NCBI RefSeq assembly: GCF_002157875.1
Contig: NZ_CP021376.1
Coordinates: forward strand, 1,302,001 to 1,366,000
Origin: Oceanisphaera avium
GTDB taxonomy: Bacteria > Pseudomonadota > Gammaproteobacteria > Enterobacterales > Aeromonadaceae
DNA length: 64,000 bases
Direction of reading: 5' to 3'
Shown: in pieces, positions 25,345 through 34,856 of the stretch
Position numbering within the stretch: the stretch's first letter is position 1
Layout of the letters: each line of letters opens with the position of its first letter
The notes under the pieces: generated by a model
Database searches by the model: none
Told to the model about the DNA's origin: nothing
Seen by the model: only the letters and a program-made list of their open reading frames with translations
Program-made: the position numbers and the translations under genes

Positions 25345-27036
25345 TTACACCTTATAACGGGCAACTTCTTTTTCTAGCTCAATGGCTAGTGCTGCTAAAC
25401 GCTCGGTGGCGCTGCTGGCGCGTTGTGTGCCTTCACTGGTTTCATCGGTGATTACCACAATTTGGTGCACATTTTGGTTAATTAATTCCGATACACTGGT
25501 TTGCTCTTCAGCGGCACTGGCAATTTGGGTGTTCATTTCAGTAATGGTATTTACTGCAGCAGTAATACGCTGTAAAGCTTCGTTAACTTGCGTCGTTTCG
25601 CTTACAGTCGCATCACTGCGCTCACTTATGGCAGCAATAATAGTCACGGCATTAGTGGCGCCATTTTGTAGCACTTCTATGGTGTGTTGAATTTCTTGCA
25701 CGCTTTGTTGGGTACGACTGGCTAAGGTGCGCACTTCATCAGCCACCACCGCAAAGCCCCGCCCTGCCTCACCCGCTCGGGCAGCTTCTATGGCTGCGTT
25801 CAGCGCGAGTAAGTTCGTTTGCTCGGCAATGGCGCGGATCACCTCTAGCACGGTATCAATCTGGTTTGAGTCTTCGCCTAGGGTTTCAATGACCTTAACG
25901 CCCTCTGCTACTTGCTCAGATAATCCCGAAATGACTTGTTGAGTTTGATATAACAAGCCTTGAGCATCGCGAACTTGGGCACTGGCATTATTTGCCGCAT
26001 GAGAAGCTTCACTGGCGTTACTGGCGACATCTTGTGCAGTGGCCGTCATCTCATTCATAGCGGTGGCCACTTGGTCACTTTCTGTTTTTTGACGCTGCAC
26101 GCCCGACTCTGCCGCTTGCATAGTTTGGCCAAGCTCGGTGCTGGCTTCATTAAGGGTGCGCGATGAGCTTAGCACTCGTTTTACTAAATCGTGTACTTGA
26201 TTGGCAAAACTATTAAAGGCCAATGACAGCTGACTAATTTCATCTTTACCATTTACTGCTAAGCGGCGGGTAAGATCCCCATCGCCATTAGCAATATCAT
26301 GCATGGCTTTTACTGCCACATTGAGTGGCCCTATGATGCTGCGCACCACAATTAAAGCTAAAATCACAATCAGTATTAAAGCGATAATGGCAGTAGCAAT
26401 CGAGCCTTTAACGGTGTCACTAATGGACTGATTAACGCGCCCCTGCATGGCTTGTACGTCTTGTTCTAAGCCAGAGGTCCACATACCGGTACCAATCATG
26501 GCGTTCCATTTCGGTAAGAGCACGCCAGAGACGATTTTGGGATCCACGGTACCTGTGCTTTTATTCTCCCAGCTGTAATGACTAAAAGTATTCTCTTGAG
26601 CCGCTTTTAATAAGCTGCGAGTAGTGTAAACGCCATTAGGATCTTGGGTATCCCATAAATTTTTACCTTCTATGGCGGGGTTCATGCCATTCATTAAACT
26701 CACGCCGTTAAGATCATAGGCAAAAAAGTATCCCTCATTACCTGAGTCATCAAAGCGTAATTGTCGCAATATTTGCCAAGCTTGTTCTTTAATGCTCGGA
26801 TCCGTGGTGGCATCGGGATGATTATATAGATGAGCAATGGCGGTAGTGGCAAGCTGGAGGTTATTTCTTAGCTCATCTTCTTGGTTTTCATAAAGGCTCT
26901 TTGAAAAATTACTCACGGCCCTATCACCAATTTTTTGGGTTTGGTGGTAGTTATAAGCGGTGAGAAACACGGTAAGCGCAATGACGGGCACTAATGCTAA
27001 AAGCAACACCCGTAGCCGAATAGTAAGATTGTTCAT
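25345..27036 (-). CDS. Methyl-accepting chemotaxis protein with single Cache domain
   Basis: This 563-residue transmembrane chemoreceptor has a first TM at about 8-27, then a periplasmic sCache_2-type sensor (about 40-185) with [16 protein letters not shown] and [19 protein letters not shown] second TM follows at about 205-227. A HAMP domain ([15 protein letters not shown]) precedes a signalling domain with the conserved hairpin tip [19 protein letters not shown]. There is no C-terminal CheR-docking pentapeptide. The ligand is unknown; sCache receptors often sense small organic acids. It is transcribed alone and ends at a strong terminator. Confidence 0.95.
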   Translation of the reverse strand: MNNLTIRLRVLLLALVPVIALTVFLTAYNYHQTQKIGDRAVSNFSKSLYENQEDELRNNLQLATTAIAHLYNHPDATTDPSIKEQAWQILRQLRFDDSGNEGYFFAYDLNGVSLMNGMNPAIEGKNLWDTQDPNGVYTTRSLLKAAQENTFSHYSWENKSTGTVDPKIVSGVLLPKWNAMIGTGMWTSGLEQDVQAMQGRVNQSISDTVKGSIATAIIALILIVILALIVVRSIIGPLNVAVKAMHDIANGDGDLTRRLAVNGKDEISQLSLAFNSFANQVHDLVKRVLSSSRTLNEASTELGQTMQAAESGVQRQKTESDQVATAMNEMTATAQDVASNASEASHAANNASAQVRDAQGLLYQTQQVISGLSEQVAEGVKVIETLGEDSNQIDTVLEVIRAIAEQTNLLALNAAIEAARAGEAGRGFAVVADEVRTLASRTQQSVQEIQHTIEVLQNGATNAVTIIAAISERSDATVSETTQVNEALQRITAAVNTITEMNTQIASAAEEQTSVSELINQNVHQIVVITDETSEGTQRASSATERLAALAIELEKEVARYKV

Positions 27037-27342
27037 TAGTTGCCCTATCTTGCCAAGGTAGTAGTAGATATTTGCTGTCGGTCAGATTCTTTGTAACAGA
27101 ATGCCGCCCGCCTTACCCGAAAAAGTAACTATATTGTTAACAGGATGTGACCCTATTCACTGTTAGCGACATTTTTATTTTTTATGGCTTAGCTAACTAA
27201 ATCAATGTGTTGTAATAGCCATATATAGAGTGTTGATATAAAAAGGAATACACCTAGTGCTAAGACACTGTTTAGCGGCGGTAACTGCGGCCGCTAAATG
27301 CTCTTTTATAAAAACGGCGGTATCTAAGTCAGAGACGAGCTT
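27037..27342. other. Gene-free spacer between the MCP and a secreted protein gene
   Basis: The two flanking genes diverge from this 306-bp stretch. It contains a hairpin at 27271-27298 (TTTAGCGGC/GCCGCTAAA), a leader or terminator-like structure 45 bp before the next start. No convincing FliA promoter for the chemoreceptor was found. Nothing else was recognised. Confidence 0.6.
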
Positions 27343-28311
27343 ATGAAATTTCTATTTACGCTATTGGCCACCCTACTAACATTTTCTGTCGCGGCTCAAG
27401 AAGCCCAACAAGAACTCCTATTTAAAGAGTTTCTTAAGGGCTATGAAGCGCTTGATAGCTTAGCAGTACTGGATAAAATTGAGGCGAACTTAGCGCTAAA
27501 TAAACAGCCTACTTCTATATTTTTAGCCTCTGCGACTATTAATCCGTTAGCAAAAGCGATGTTGGCGCTAGAGGCCGTAGAAGGAGTGCGAGATAGGGTG
27601 CGCTATCGCATTAGTTATGGCGTTGAGTCGATAAATAATAATTTAAACGCTAACCGGATACCGATGAGCTTTATCCAAGTGGATCGCTTTAGTTTAGGGC
27701 AAACCATCCGCCAAGCGACGATTGAAGATTATGGTGAACAGCATGTAGCGCCACCGTCAGCGTTTGATGTGGGCCCTCATGTATCTTGGCGTATGGTAAC
27801 TCAGCCAGTACAAGGCACAGTGGCCGATATTCAAGCCATCGGCCGCACTGAGCTTAGCCAAAGTAAAGCCCTAAAGATGCAGTGCTTTACTGTGCCATGC
27901 TTATCGCTCCTAGATTGGTCGCCCCCTGTTCATCACACCGAAGCACAGCCAACTCCGCTTGCAATAACAGCGCCTTTTCAAGTGATACGCCAAGGCATAT
28001 TAAGCCCAGCTGCGGCTATTACGCAGCTTATCCACGAGCTAGATATCACTGAAGTAGAAAATTACCATGACACACCTCAACTGCCTGAGCCTGTTATAGA
28101 AGCTATTATCGACATTAATTTAGGCCAAGATACGGGTATGGTCGCGGCGTTGCGCAGATCCCATTTAATGGATGACTCTGTTAGTGCAATATGGCGCCTA
28201 ATCAGTGTTATGCCCCAAGATACTGAGTTAGCACCTAGGCTTGTGCAAAGCGAAGGGGTTGAGTGCCAGCGCGGCCAACGCTTTCCTGCTGGTGGTGAAC
28301 TGTGCCCCTAG
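27343..28311 (+). CDS. Secreted protein of unknown function
   Basis: This 322-residue protein has a clear signal peptide (MKFLFTLLATLLTFSVAAQ, cleavage after AAQ or nearby). The mature part starts with a helical, charged stretch (QQELLFKEFLKGYEALDSL). It contains two cysteine groups, CFTVPC (about 185) and a pair near the end (VECQRGQRFPAGGELC), which may form disulfides. No domain is recognised. It is transcribed alone and is followed by a terminator shared with the convergent dehydrogenase gene. Confidence 0.75.
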   Translation: MKFLFTLLATLLTFSVAAQEAQQELLFKEFLKGYEALDSLAVLDKIEANLALNKQPTSIFLASATINPLAKAMLALEAVEGVRDRVRYRISYGVESINNNLNANRIPMSFIQVDRFSLGQTIRQATIEDYGEQHVAPPSAFDVGPHVSWRMVTQPVQGTVADIQAIGRTELSQSKALKMQCFTVPCLSLLDWSPPVHHTEAQPTPLAITAPFQVIRQGILSPAAAITQLIHELDITEVENYHDTPQLPEPVIEAIIDINLGQDTGMVAALRRSHLMDDSVSAIWRLISVMPQDTELAPRLVQSEGVECQRGQRFPAGGELCP

Positions 28312-28320
28312 CAACAAAAA

Positions 28321-28348
28321 AAGCGCAAACTTGGCCAAGTTTGCGCTT
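28321..28348. terminator. Bidirectional terminator between convergent genes
   Basis: A nearly perfect palindrome (AAGCGCAAACTTGG / CCAAGTTTGCGCTT, 28 bp in total) is flanked by an A-run on the left and A/T-rich sequence on the right. It lies between the stop codons of the secreted protein gene and the dehydrogenase gene. Confidence 0.88.
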
Positions 28349-28366
28349 AATATTAAAAAAGAGTAC

Positions 28367-29143
28367 TTAGTCTAGCGTTTGTACGCCGCCGCCATTAACA
28401 AATAACACTTGGCCGCTCACCCAATTAGAAATAGGCGCGGCAAAATATAAGACGGCACCGGCAATATCTTCTGGCTCGCCTAAGCGCTTAAGCGGCGTAT
28501 GCGCCAACATAGTAGCTTCAATTTCAGGAGTAAGCACCGAGGCTAAGGCATCGGTTCTTACCGCACCTGGCCCTACGGCATTAACTCGAATACCGGCAGG
28601 CCCGTAGTCAAAAGCTAAATTTGCTGTCATGTGGTTAATGGCCGCTTTAGACGACGCATAGGCACTGATTGCTGGGCTTTTATTAATTGAGCTCATGGAC
28701 GACATATTAATAATGGAGCCATAGCCGGCATTTTCCATGTGCGGCGCACATAATTGGGCAAGGCGCCAATTACTAAATACGTTAAGCTCAAAGGTGCGCG
28801 CAAATTGCTCCACACTCAAGGAGGCTGGGCTCTCGCGCCCTGCTCCGCCACCACCGACGTTATTCACTAAGATATTAATTTGTCCAAATTCGGCTAAGGT
28901 GGTGTCCACTAAATTTGTTAGGTCAGTATCTTCTAATACATTGCATTGTACGGCTCTAGCGTGGCCGCCTGCCTCTTGGATTTCACTGGCGGTGGCTTGA
29001 GCCGCTTCTAAGTTAAAATCGGCAATCACTATCTTAGCGCCGTGTGCGGCTAACATCTGGCTACAGCCTTTACCAATACCCTTAGCGCCACCGGTAATAA
29101 TGGCGACTTTTCCCTTTAGATCAAACAAGCTTGCTGGGTTCAT
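28367..29143 (-). CDS. Short-chain dehydrogenase/reductase (hydroxysteroid-dehydrogenase-like)
   Basis: The 258-residue protein is a classical SDR. It has the cofactor motif TGGAKGIGKG (about 18-27), NNVGG (about 94), the catalytic Ser in INMSSMSS, and YASSK (about 162-166) supplying Tyr and Lys. VGPGAVRTDAL and the terminal VSGQVLFVNGGG are typical. The acidic residue after beta-2 (IVIADFN) suggests NAD preference. The overall pattern resembles 7-alpha-hydroxysteroid dehydrogenase, but substrate assignment by eye is unreliable. It is monocistronic. Confidence 0.9.
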   Translation of the reverse strand: MNPASLFDLKGKVAIITGGAKGIGKGCSQMLAAHGAKIVIADFNLEAAQATASEIQEAGGHARAVQCNVLEDTDLTNLVDTTLAEFGQINILVNNVGGGGAGRESPASLSVEQFARTFELNVFSNWRLAQLCAPHMENAGYGSIINMSSMSSINKSPAISAYASSKAAINHMTANLAFDYGPAGIRVNAVGPGAVRTDALASVLTPEIEATMLAHTPLKRLGEPEDIAGAVLYFAAPISNWVSGQVLFVNGGGVQTLD

Positions 29144-29304
29144 AATCTTTCCTCTTAAATGATAGAAATATTATTTTTGCCATAAAAATAAGCATTAAAG
29201 ATAAATGGATGAGATAACACTACACTCAAGCCTAGCTAGAGCTGCATCACTTGCTAACCTGCCCTGCACTTTTACTCTTCACCTGTATTGTGACGAAGAA
29301 ATCG

Positions 29305-30681
29305 TTAGTCTTTTGTCATCAAATAGTCCGCTACCGCCTGGTAAGCCGGCAACGAAGTCGCATCGTTAGCACTATTGCTGGCCACTGGGTGTGAGGCAAA
29401 ACGTACTAACACCATCTCGGCTTTAGGATCGATATAGATGGTTTGCCCGTGAACACCTCGAGCAGCAAAGGCACCATTGTTATTATGAGTAACCCACCAC
29501 ATATTGCGGTAAGACCAGCCTTTAAGAGAGTTATAGCCAGCTTTTGCAAAAGCTTCGGGATCTGCGCCTTGCTGGATATCGGCAATAACGGCTGCAGGAA
29601 TAATTTGCTTGTTTTTCCACCGTCCTTGGTTGCGAATAAGCTCACCAAAACGGGCCATATCTCGAAGGCCGGCGCTTAAGCCTCCACCTGCAAAAGGAAT
29701 GCCCAGTTCATCGACTTGATAATAAGCATCTTGCTCCATGCCAAGGCGTTGCCAAATTTTTTCTGACAATAGCTCAGCGACGGACTTACCGGTTACTCGA
29801 GAAATTATCCAGCCTAGCGCATCGCTGTTAATGGTTTTATAAGCAAAGGCCTCGCCATGCTCGCCTTGTTTTTTAACCTGCTGTAAATATTCAAAATAAC
29901 CCACAGGTCCCTGATATTCTTTAGGCTTAGGTAAAGGATTGCCCGCCGTAGAGTAGGCCCAAATTTCGGCATCTGGGTCGGCGTAGTCTTCGCTATATTT
30001 TAAGCCAGTGGTCATGTCCAGCACTTGGCGCACTGTGGCATCACCAAAGGCTGAATCTGTAAGCTCAGGTACATATTCAGCGACGGTTTTAGTGTCATCC
30101 AATGCCCCTTCTGCCACTAGCATGGCGGCTAAGGTGCCGGTAAAAGATTTAGTGACCGACATAGCCGCATGCTTATTTTTGGGAGTTAGTGCGCCAAAGT
30201 AGTCTTCGTACACTAATTTTCCTTTGTGCAACACCACGATGCCATCTGTGTAGTTATGCCACAGTGAGTCGGCAAAGGTCATGGTTTTATGACTATGCCA
30301 AGGCGTAAATTCAATCTCTGCGATGGCTTTATCAATGGCCTTAGGGAATAACTGACTCATCGTAATGCCCCGCGACACATTTACCGTGGGCAAAAACTCC
30401 CGCATATGTACCACGCTATAGCGCAGCGCTGGAAAGGTAAAAAATGAGCCATCTGCAACACTTAAGCGCTTTTCAGGTGGCGGAGGGAAACCCTGCATCC
30501 ACCCTAAAGTCGTGGGATCACTGTCTTGTGCTGATAATAAGGCAGGAGCAGGCAGCACTGGGCTGGCAACAATGGCTTGTACTTGGCCACTCAGCGGCCA
30601 TAAACACAGCATAGGCAGTAACAGCGCGCTCGCTTTGCGTTTAAGTGGGTTAATAAAAGCAGTGGGCGTGAATAGGCTCAT
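29305..30681 (-). CDS. Serine hydrolase of the beta-lactamase class C / NylB-like family
   Basis: This 458-residue protein has an N-terminal signal sequence (to about QVQA, residue 36), so it is probably periplasmic or secreted. The catalytic SxxK motif is in MSVTKSFTG. The segment DDTKTVAEYVPELTDSAFG and the later AFAARGVHGQTIYIDP correspond to other conserved parts of the penicillin-binding-like fold. Relatives include 6-aminohexanoate-dimer hydrolases and esterases, so beta-lactam resistance should not be inferred. Transcribed alone. Confidence 0.88.
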   Translation of the reverse strand: MSLFTPTAFINPLKRKASALLLPMLCLWPLSGQVQAIVASPVLPAPALLSAQDSDPTTLGWMQGFPPPPEKRLSVADGSFFTFPALRYSVVHMREFLPTVNVSRGITMSQLFPKAIDKAIAEIEFTPWHSHKTMTFADSLWHNYTDGIVVLHKGKLVYEDYFGALTPKNKHAAMSVTKSFTGTLAAMLVAEGALDDTKTVAEYVPELTDSAFGDATVRQVLDMTTGLKYSEDYADPDAEIWAYSTAGNPLPKPKEYQGPVGYFEYLQQVKKQGEHGEAFAYKTINSDALGWIISRVTGKSVAELLSEKIWQRLGMEQDAYYQVDELGIPFAGGGLSAGLRDMARFGELIRNQGRWKNKQIIPAAVIADIQQGADPEAFAKAGYNSLKGWSYRNMWWVTHNNNGAFAARGVHGQTIYIDPKAEMVLVRFASHPVASNSANDATSLPAYQAVADYLMTKD

Positions 30682-30924
30682 TGGGGCTCCGCAGATGCCA
30701 ACGAACAGCGTGGCATGCTAAAAAGTAGTAAAAAGCTTACCTTAATGGGCGGCCGACTTAAAATTTGCGCCGCTCATTATGGGTAACAAAGTATGTAAAT
30801 AAATAAGTGTATTACATATTTTACTCGCAACGTCATTTTACATTAGCTTAAAGCAATACGCAGGTAATAGTGGCATCTCGCTAGGTAGCTCCCTGCTTGG
30901 CAAAGAGAGGTTTAGCCTATAAAA

Positions 30925-30946
30925 AAGCCCCGCAAGCTGGGCTTAA
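30925..30946 (-). terminator. Terminator-like hairpin after the CaCA exchanger gene
   Basis: AAGCCC and GGGCTT pair around a GC-containing loop about 10 bp after the exchanger stop codon. On the minus strand it is followed by TTTTTTAT, consistent with intrinsic termination. Confidence 0.65.
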
Positions 30947-30956
30947 ATACCATTCG

Positions 30957-31937
30957 TTAATGACTAGCGCTAAGAACCTCTTGTGCTAGCCAGCCGCTAT
31001 AGCTGATATAAACTAGCAATAACAGCGCACCTTCAATGCGATTAATTCGTCCTTGGCGCTTTTTAAAGCCATAGCCTAAAACAAATAACGAGACCGTTAA
31101 GCCAATCATTACTAAAAAGTCCCGACTGATCACTTCACTGGCCACCGGCAGCGGGCTGATCACGCCTGCTAAACCGACGACCACCAAGGTATTAAAGAGG
31201 TTTGAGCCAATAACATTACCAATAGCTAAGTCATGCTGGTTTTTGCGAATAGCTACAATAGAAGACGCAAGCTCAGGCAAGGAGGTACCAATCGCCACTA
31301 TGGTTAAGCCAATAATTAAATCACTCACACCAAAGGCTTGAGCAATATTTACCGCGCCCCACACCAGTAACCGCGAGCTTGCCACTAACAATACTAAGCC
31401 TAATACCAGCCAAATAATGGCCGCTTTAGCCGTCATGGCTTGCTCATCAATAACCTGTTCTTCTTCGGCCGCGAGTTTATCTTGTGGTTGAGCCATGGCT
31501 TGGCGAATACTCCACGCCATTAATAAAGCAAATACTGCTAATAAAATAATGGCATCAACCCGCGAGAGCATGCCGTTCCATACTAAAGCTAATGAAAGTA
31601 AAGAGATCACTAGCAGCACCGGCAACTCTTTGCGCAACACTTGTGAGTGCACCTTAATGGGACTAATAAGCGCGGTAATACCTAAAATCACACCAATGTT
31701 AGCAATGTTTGAGCCATAGGCATTCCCTAGCGCAAGGCCAGGATTTCCCTCCAGTGAAGAAATAACCGATACCACAATTTCTGGGGCCGAGGTACCAAAA
31801 CCGACCACTATCATGCCGATCAACAATGGTGGCATGCCTGCATAACTCGCAGTAGCAGAGGCGCCATCGACGAAGCGGTCTGCACTCCACACCAAAATGA
31901 TTAAGCCCACCACAATGGCGGCAAGAGAAATTAGCAT
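30957..31937 (-). CDS. CaCA-family cation:Na+/H+ exchanger (YrbG-like), probable Mn2+ or Ca2+ efflux
   Basis: This inner-membrane protein has about ten hydrophobic segments and the two inverted alpha repeats of the CaCA family: VVGFGTSAPEIVVS (about 50-63) and VAIGTSLPELASS (about 225-237). An acidic cytosolic loop lies between them (DKLAAEEEQVIDEQ). The ATG at 31937 has AAGGA at 8 nt; two upstream in-frame ATGs lack a Shine-Dalgarno. The length is then 326 residues. Family members exchange Ca2+ or other cations. The manganese-type riboswitch in its leader suggests Mn2+ efflux here. Confidence 0.92.
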   Translation of the reverse strand: MLISLAAIVVGLIILVWSADRFVDGASATASYAGMPPLLIGMIVVGFGTSAPEIVVSVISSLEGNPGLALGNAYGSNIANIGVILGITALISPIKVHSQVLRKELPVLLVISLLSLALVWNGMLSRVDAIILLAVFALLMAWSIRQAMAQPQDKLAAEEEQVIDEQAMTAKAAIIWLVLGLVLLVASSRLLVWGAVNIAQAFGVSDLIIGLTIVAIGTSLPELASSIVAIRKNQHDLAIGNVIGSNLFNTLVVVGLAGVISPLPVASEVISRDFLVMIGLTVSLFVLGYGFKKRQGRINRIEGALLLLVYISYSGWLAQEVLSASH

Positions 31938-31988
31938 GACAGGCATCCTTGCACTAATGAGGCACATTTTTTAGATAGGAAAAGCTCG

Positions 31989-32011
31989 CGGTGCAAACCA
32001 GTGGCACCGCA
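31989..32011 (-). terminator. Terminator/attenuator-like hairpin in the exchanger leader
   Basis: On the minus strand GCGGTGC and GCACCGC form a perfect 7-bp stem with a 9-nt loop, followed by GAGCTTTTCC. It lies between the riboswitch and the exchanger start. A second large hairpin (GGGCGGGA/TCCCGCCC) is at 32055-32093. Either could be part of the expression platform; the T-run is short. Confidence 0.5.
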
Positions 32012-32108
32012 GTAGAAGTGTTCAATCACAACTCTAGACATAACGACTCGTTGAGGGCGGGATAAATACCAGAGCCAAGCTTAGTTCCCGCCCAGAGAAT
32101 AAACTTAG

Positions 32109-32218
32109 CTCAGGTCTCACCAATCTTAAGCTAATGCTTAAACACCATTACCATAAGCATGACGCTTAGAGATTGTTGATAATGGTTTCGGCAGGTGCCG
32201 AACGGTTACTCCCCCAAG
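32109..32218 (-). ncRNA. yybP-ykoY family (Mn2+) riboswitch
   Basis: Read on the minus strand, the leader of the exchanger contains the hallmark elements of this class in order: GGGGAGTAAC near the 5' end, TCAACAATCTC in the middle, and GGTGAGACCT near the 3' end. Four helices can be drawn: P1 CUUGGG/CCUGAG; P2 GUUCGGC/GCCGAAAC with one bulge; P3 ACCAUUA/UAAUGGU with an upper UAAGC/GCUUA; P4 UUAAGC/GCUUAA. The class binds Mn2+ and turns on efflux genes such as mntP and alx. It was not checked with a covariance model. Confidence 0.85.
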
Positions 32219-32494
32219 AAGCGCTCATTGTGCCAGCTCGTTAAACATTTGCAAAGCAGCTATTTTAAAAATTTATTACTCTTTTTTAATCATATAAATG
32301 CTAGCTAAGTCGCTTTTTATTAAGCTAAACCAACCGCCAATTGTGAGCCAGCTCCCAAATTCATAGCGTTTAAAACTAATGTCGGCTTGACTTAACACTC
32401 TTAGCATTCAAATGTGACTCTTTGTCGCCTATTTGTTATTTTTTTGTGTTTTATGCAAAGCTAATAATAATTTATTTCACCTTGATAACATTAA

Positions 32495-32508
32495 TTGATC
32501 TAAATCAG
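32495..32508 (+). promoter_or_regulatory. FNR/DNR/NnrR-type box upstream of nirK
   Basis: TTGATCTAAATCAG matches the FNR-family consensus TTGAT-N4-ATCAA at 9 of 10 positions. Its centre is about 41 bp before the position expected for a start site 6-7 bp after TATATT at 32530-32535, the class II activator geometry. A second, weaker half-like site (TTGATAACATTAA) starts at 32482. It should give oxygen- or nitric-oxide-responsive control of the nitrite reductase operon. Confidence 0.78.
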
Positions 32509-32529
32509 CATTTATTTATTTTACTTAAT

Positions 32530-32535
32530 TATATT
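32530..32535 (+). promoter_or_regulatory. Putative -10 element of the nirK promoter
   Basis: TATATT lies 21 bp after the FNR-type box and about 78 bp before the nirK start. The spacing fits a class II FNR-dependent promoter without a -35 element. The start site has not been determined. Confidence 0.55.
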
Positions 32536-32613
32536 GGCATCTGAAATGCTCATTTAGTTTTGTGTTAATAACAACTATTAAAAATAAGCCAACTGAATAG
32601 CTGGGAGTAGTAT

Positions 32614-34035
32614 ATGAAATTAAAAACCCTTGTTGCTGCAATCGGTATGACCTTTGCTTTATCTGTACAAGCAAGTGAGTTACCTGTCATTGATGCAGTA
32701 TTAACTTCCCCTCCCATGGTGCCACCACCCATTAGCCGAGATCATGCGGCAAAAGTGGTTGTTAAAATGGAAACTGTTGAAAAAGTCATGGAAATCGCCG
32801 ATGGCGTTGAGTACATGTTCTGGACATTTGGTGGCTCAGTACCTGGTCAATTCTTACGAATTCGTGAAGGCGATGAGGTTGAATTTCATCTTTCAAACCA
32901 CCCCAGCTCTAAAATGCCGCACAACATAGACTTACACGCGGTTAACGGCCCAGGCGGTGGTGCTGCTGCCTCTTTTACTGCTCCTGGCCACACCTCAGTA
33001 TTTAACTTTAAAGCCTTACATCCGGGCTTGTACGTGTATCACTGTGCCACCGCACCGGTGGGCATGCACATTGCTAATGGCATGTACGGTTTAGTTTTGG
33101 TTGAGCCTAAAGAAGGCTTGCCAAAAGTGGATAAAGAATACTACGTCATGCAAGGCGACTTTTATACGAAAGGCGCATATGGCGAACAAGGCTTCCAAGC
33201 TTTTGATATGGACAAGGCCATTAAAGAAGATGCGGATTATGTCTTATTTAACGGCGCAGTGGGTGCACTCACAGGCGATAAAGCCCTTACCGCTAACGTA
33301 GGTGAAACCGTACGTTTATTTATGGGTAATGGTGGCCCTAACTTAGCGTCTTCTTTCCACGTCATTGGCGAGATTTTCGATAAAGTAAACGTAGAAGCAG
33401 GTACGCTCGAAAACCATAACGTACAAACATCTTTAATTCCGGCCGGTGGCGCTATTACCGCCGAATTTAAAGTGGATGTACCGGGCAACTTTATTATGGT
33501 TGACCACTCAATCTTCCGTGCCTTTAATAAAGGCGCACTGGGCATGATTAATGTCGATGGCCCAGAAGATAAAGTCATCTATTCTGGAAAAGTATCAGAA
33601 ACCGTTTACTTGCCAGAAGGCTCGGCCGTACAGAGCATCCCTAATAACCGTCCTAAGCAAGCGGCTAGCAGTAAAGAAGACCAAATGCTCTATGGTAAGC
33701 GCGTCTATGAAGCTAACTGCCAAGCATGTCACCAAGCAGATGGTAAAGGTATCCCAGGTGCGTTCCCTCCATTGGCGAAGTCTGACTTCTTGAACGACGA
33801 TCCTACTCGTGCCATCGATGTCGTCGTGCATGGCTTAAAAGGCCCCATCAAAGTCAATGGCGCCGCCTTTGACAGTATTATGCCTGCGATGGCTTTATCT
33901 GATGAAGATACCGCTAACGTCTTAACCTATGTGCTCAATACGTGGGATAACAACGGCACAGTAGTGAGTCCAAAAGAGGTGAAAAAACGTCGTGACTCAG
34001 GTAAGCCGTTAGTAATGGAAGGGAGTGCACACTAA
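32614..34035 (+). CDS. nirK: Copper nitrite reductase fused to cytochrome c (NirK, three-domain type)
   Basis: This periplasmic enzyme reduces nitrite to nitric oxide in denitrification. The 473-residue protein has a signal peptide ending VQA. Two cupredoxin domains (about 25-345) follow with copper ligands visible in [40 protein letters not shown] and MVDHSIFRA; the catalytic Asp is in NIDLH and His in SFHVIG. A C-terminal class I cytochrome c domain has CQACH and a late Met in IMPAMALS. This fused form is known from Ralstonia and Pseudoalteromonas. Its stop overlaps the nirV start (TAATG). Confidence 0.96.
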   Translation: MKLKTLVAAIGMTFALSVQASELPVIDAVLTSPPMVPPPISRDHAAKVVVKMETVEKVMEIADGVEYMFWTFGGSVPGQFLRIREGDEVEFHLSNHPSSKMPHNIDLHAVNGPGGGAAASFTAPGHTSVFNFKALHPGLYVYHCATAPVGMHIANGMYGLVLVEPKEGLPKVDKEYYVMQGDFYTKGAYGEQGFQAFDMDKAIKEDADYVLFNGAVGALTGDKALTANVGETVRLFMGNGGPNLASSFHVIGEIFDKVNVEAGTLENHNVQTSLIPAGGAITAEFKVDVPGNFIMVDHSIFRAFNKGALGMINVDGPEDKVIYSGKVSETVYLPEGSAVQSIPNNRPKQAASSKEDQMLYGKRVYEANCQACHQADGKGIPGAFPPLAKSDFLNDDPTRAIDVVVHGLKGPIKVNGAAFDSIMPAMALSDEDTANVLTYVLNTWDNNGTVVSPKEVKKRRDSGKPLVMEGSAH

Positions 34036-34856
34036 TGACTAGGGCACTATTGCTGGGCTTGGCCGCCTTAGCAAGTGGGGTGCCCCCCCTCTTTGCAGCC
34101 TCTTCAGAGGCTGCTAATTTCAATGTTGAGCGAATGGTCGAACTTCCCAGCGGGGAAGTTCGACCGCTTTATCTCACCAAAGACAGCCCATTGACCCCGG
34201 TGGCCTCCTTTTGGTTGGACACCCACCCAGTCACTAACGCTGAATTTGCCGATTTTGTACGCCAACATCCTGCTTGGCAAGCCGACCAAGCGCCCGCTTT
34301 ATTTGTAGAGTCTCAATATTTAACACACTGGCCCAGTAATAATGAAAAAATGACCGCCACCCAAGCGGCGCAACCCATGACCTATGTATCTTGGTATGCA
34401 GCTGATGCTTATTGCCAAGCTCAAGGCAAACGCTTACCTACTGTGTCGGAATGGGAGTATGCGGCTCAAGCCTCTGAACAAAAAAGAGATGGCAGTAAAG
34501 AAGAGGGCTATACCCGACGGATTTTATCCTGGTATGCCAAGTCGGCCACTACCGAGTTAAATACGGTAGGTCAAAGCCCAGCTAACTACTGGCAAGTTTA
34601 TGATTTACACGGGTTAGTATGGGAGTGGACCCAAGACTTTAACTCCGCTTTAGTCACTGGAGAGTCCCGTGGCGATAGCACGATAGATCAAGGTTTATTT
34701 TGTGGCTCGGGTGCTGCTGGCAGTGCCGATCCTTCAGATTATGCCGCATTTATGCGCTACGGCTTTCGCTCAAGTTTAAAAGCTGCCTACACCTTAGGTA
34801 ACTTAGGGTTTAGGTGTGCACAAGATAGCAGTGAGCCTAAGCAAGGAGCTATATAA
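34035..34856 (+). CDS. nirV: NirV-like formylglycine-generating-enzyme-family protein
   Basis: This 273-residue exported protein has a signal peptide ending FAASSEA and an FGE-sulfatase (SUMF1-like) domain. It shows TNAEFADFVRQHP, PMTYVSWYAADAYCQAQGKRLPTVSEWEYAA, DLHGLVWEWTQDF and YGFRSSLKA...LGFRCA. NirV sits next to nirK in many denitrifiers, and its exact role is unresolved. It may assist nitrite reductase maturation. The gene is coupled by TAATG overlaps to both nirK upstream and the Sco-like gene downstream. Confidence 0.9.
   Translation: MTRALLLGLAALASGVPPLFAASSEAANFNVERMVELPSGEVRPLYLTKDSPLTPVASFWLDTHPVTNAEFADFVRQHPAWQADQAPALFVESQYLTHWPSNNEKMTATQAAQPMTYVSWYAADAYCQAQGKRLPTVSEWEYAAQASEQKRDGSKEEGYTRRILSWYAKSATTELNTVGQSPANYWQVYDLHGLVWEWTQDFNSALVTGESRGDSTIDQGLFCGSGAAGSADPSDYAAFMRYGFRSSLKAAYTLGNLGFRCAQDSSEPKQGAI

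Noticed and set aside
29305..30681. Serine hydrolase as an antibiotic-resistance beta-lactamase
   Set aside because: It has the SxxK fold motif but resembles NylB/esterase-like hydrolases; no evidence supports beta-lactam hydrolysis.
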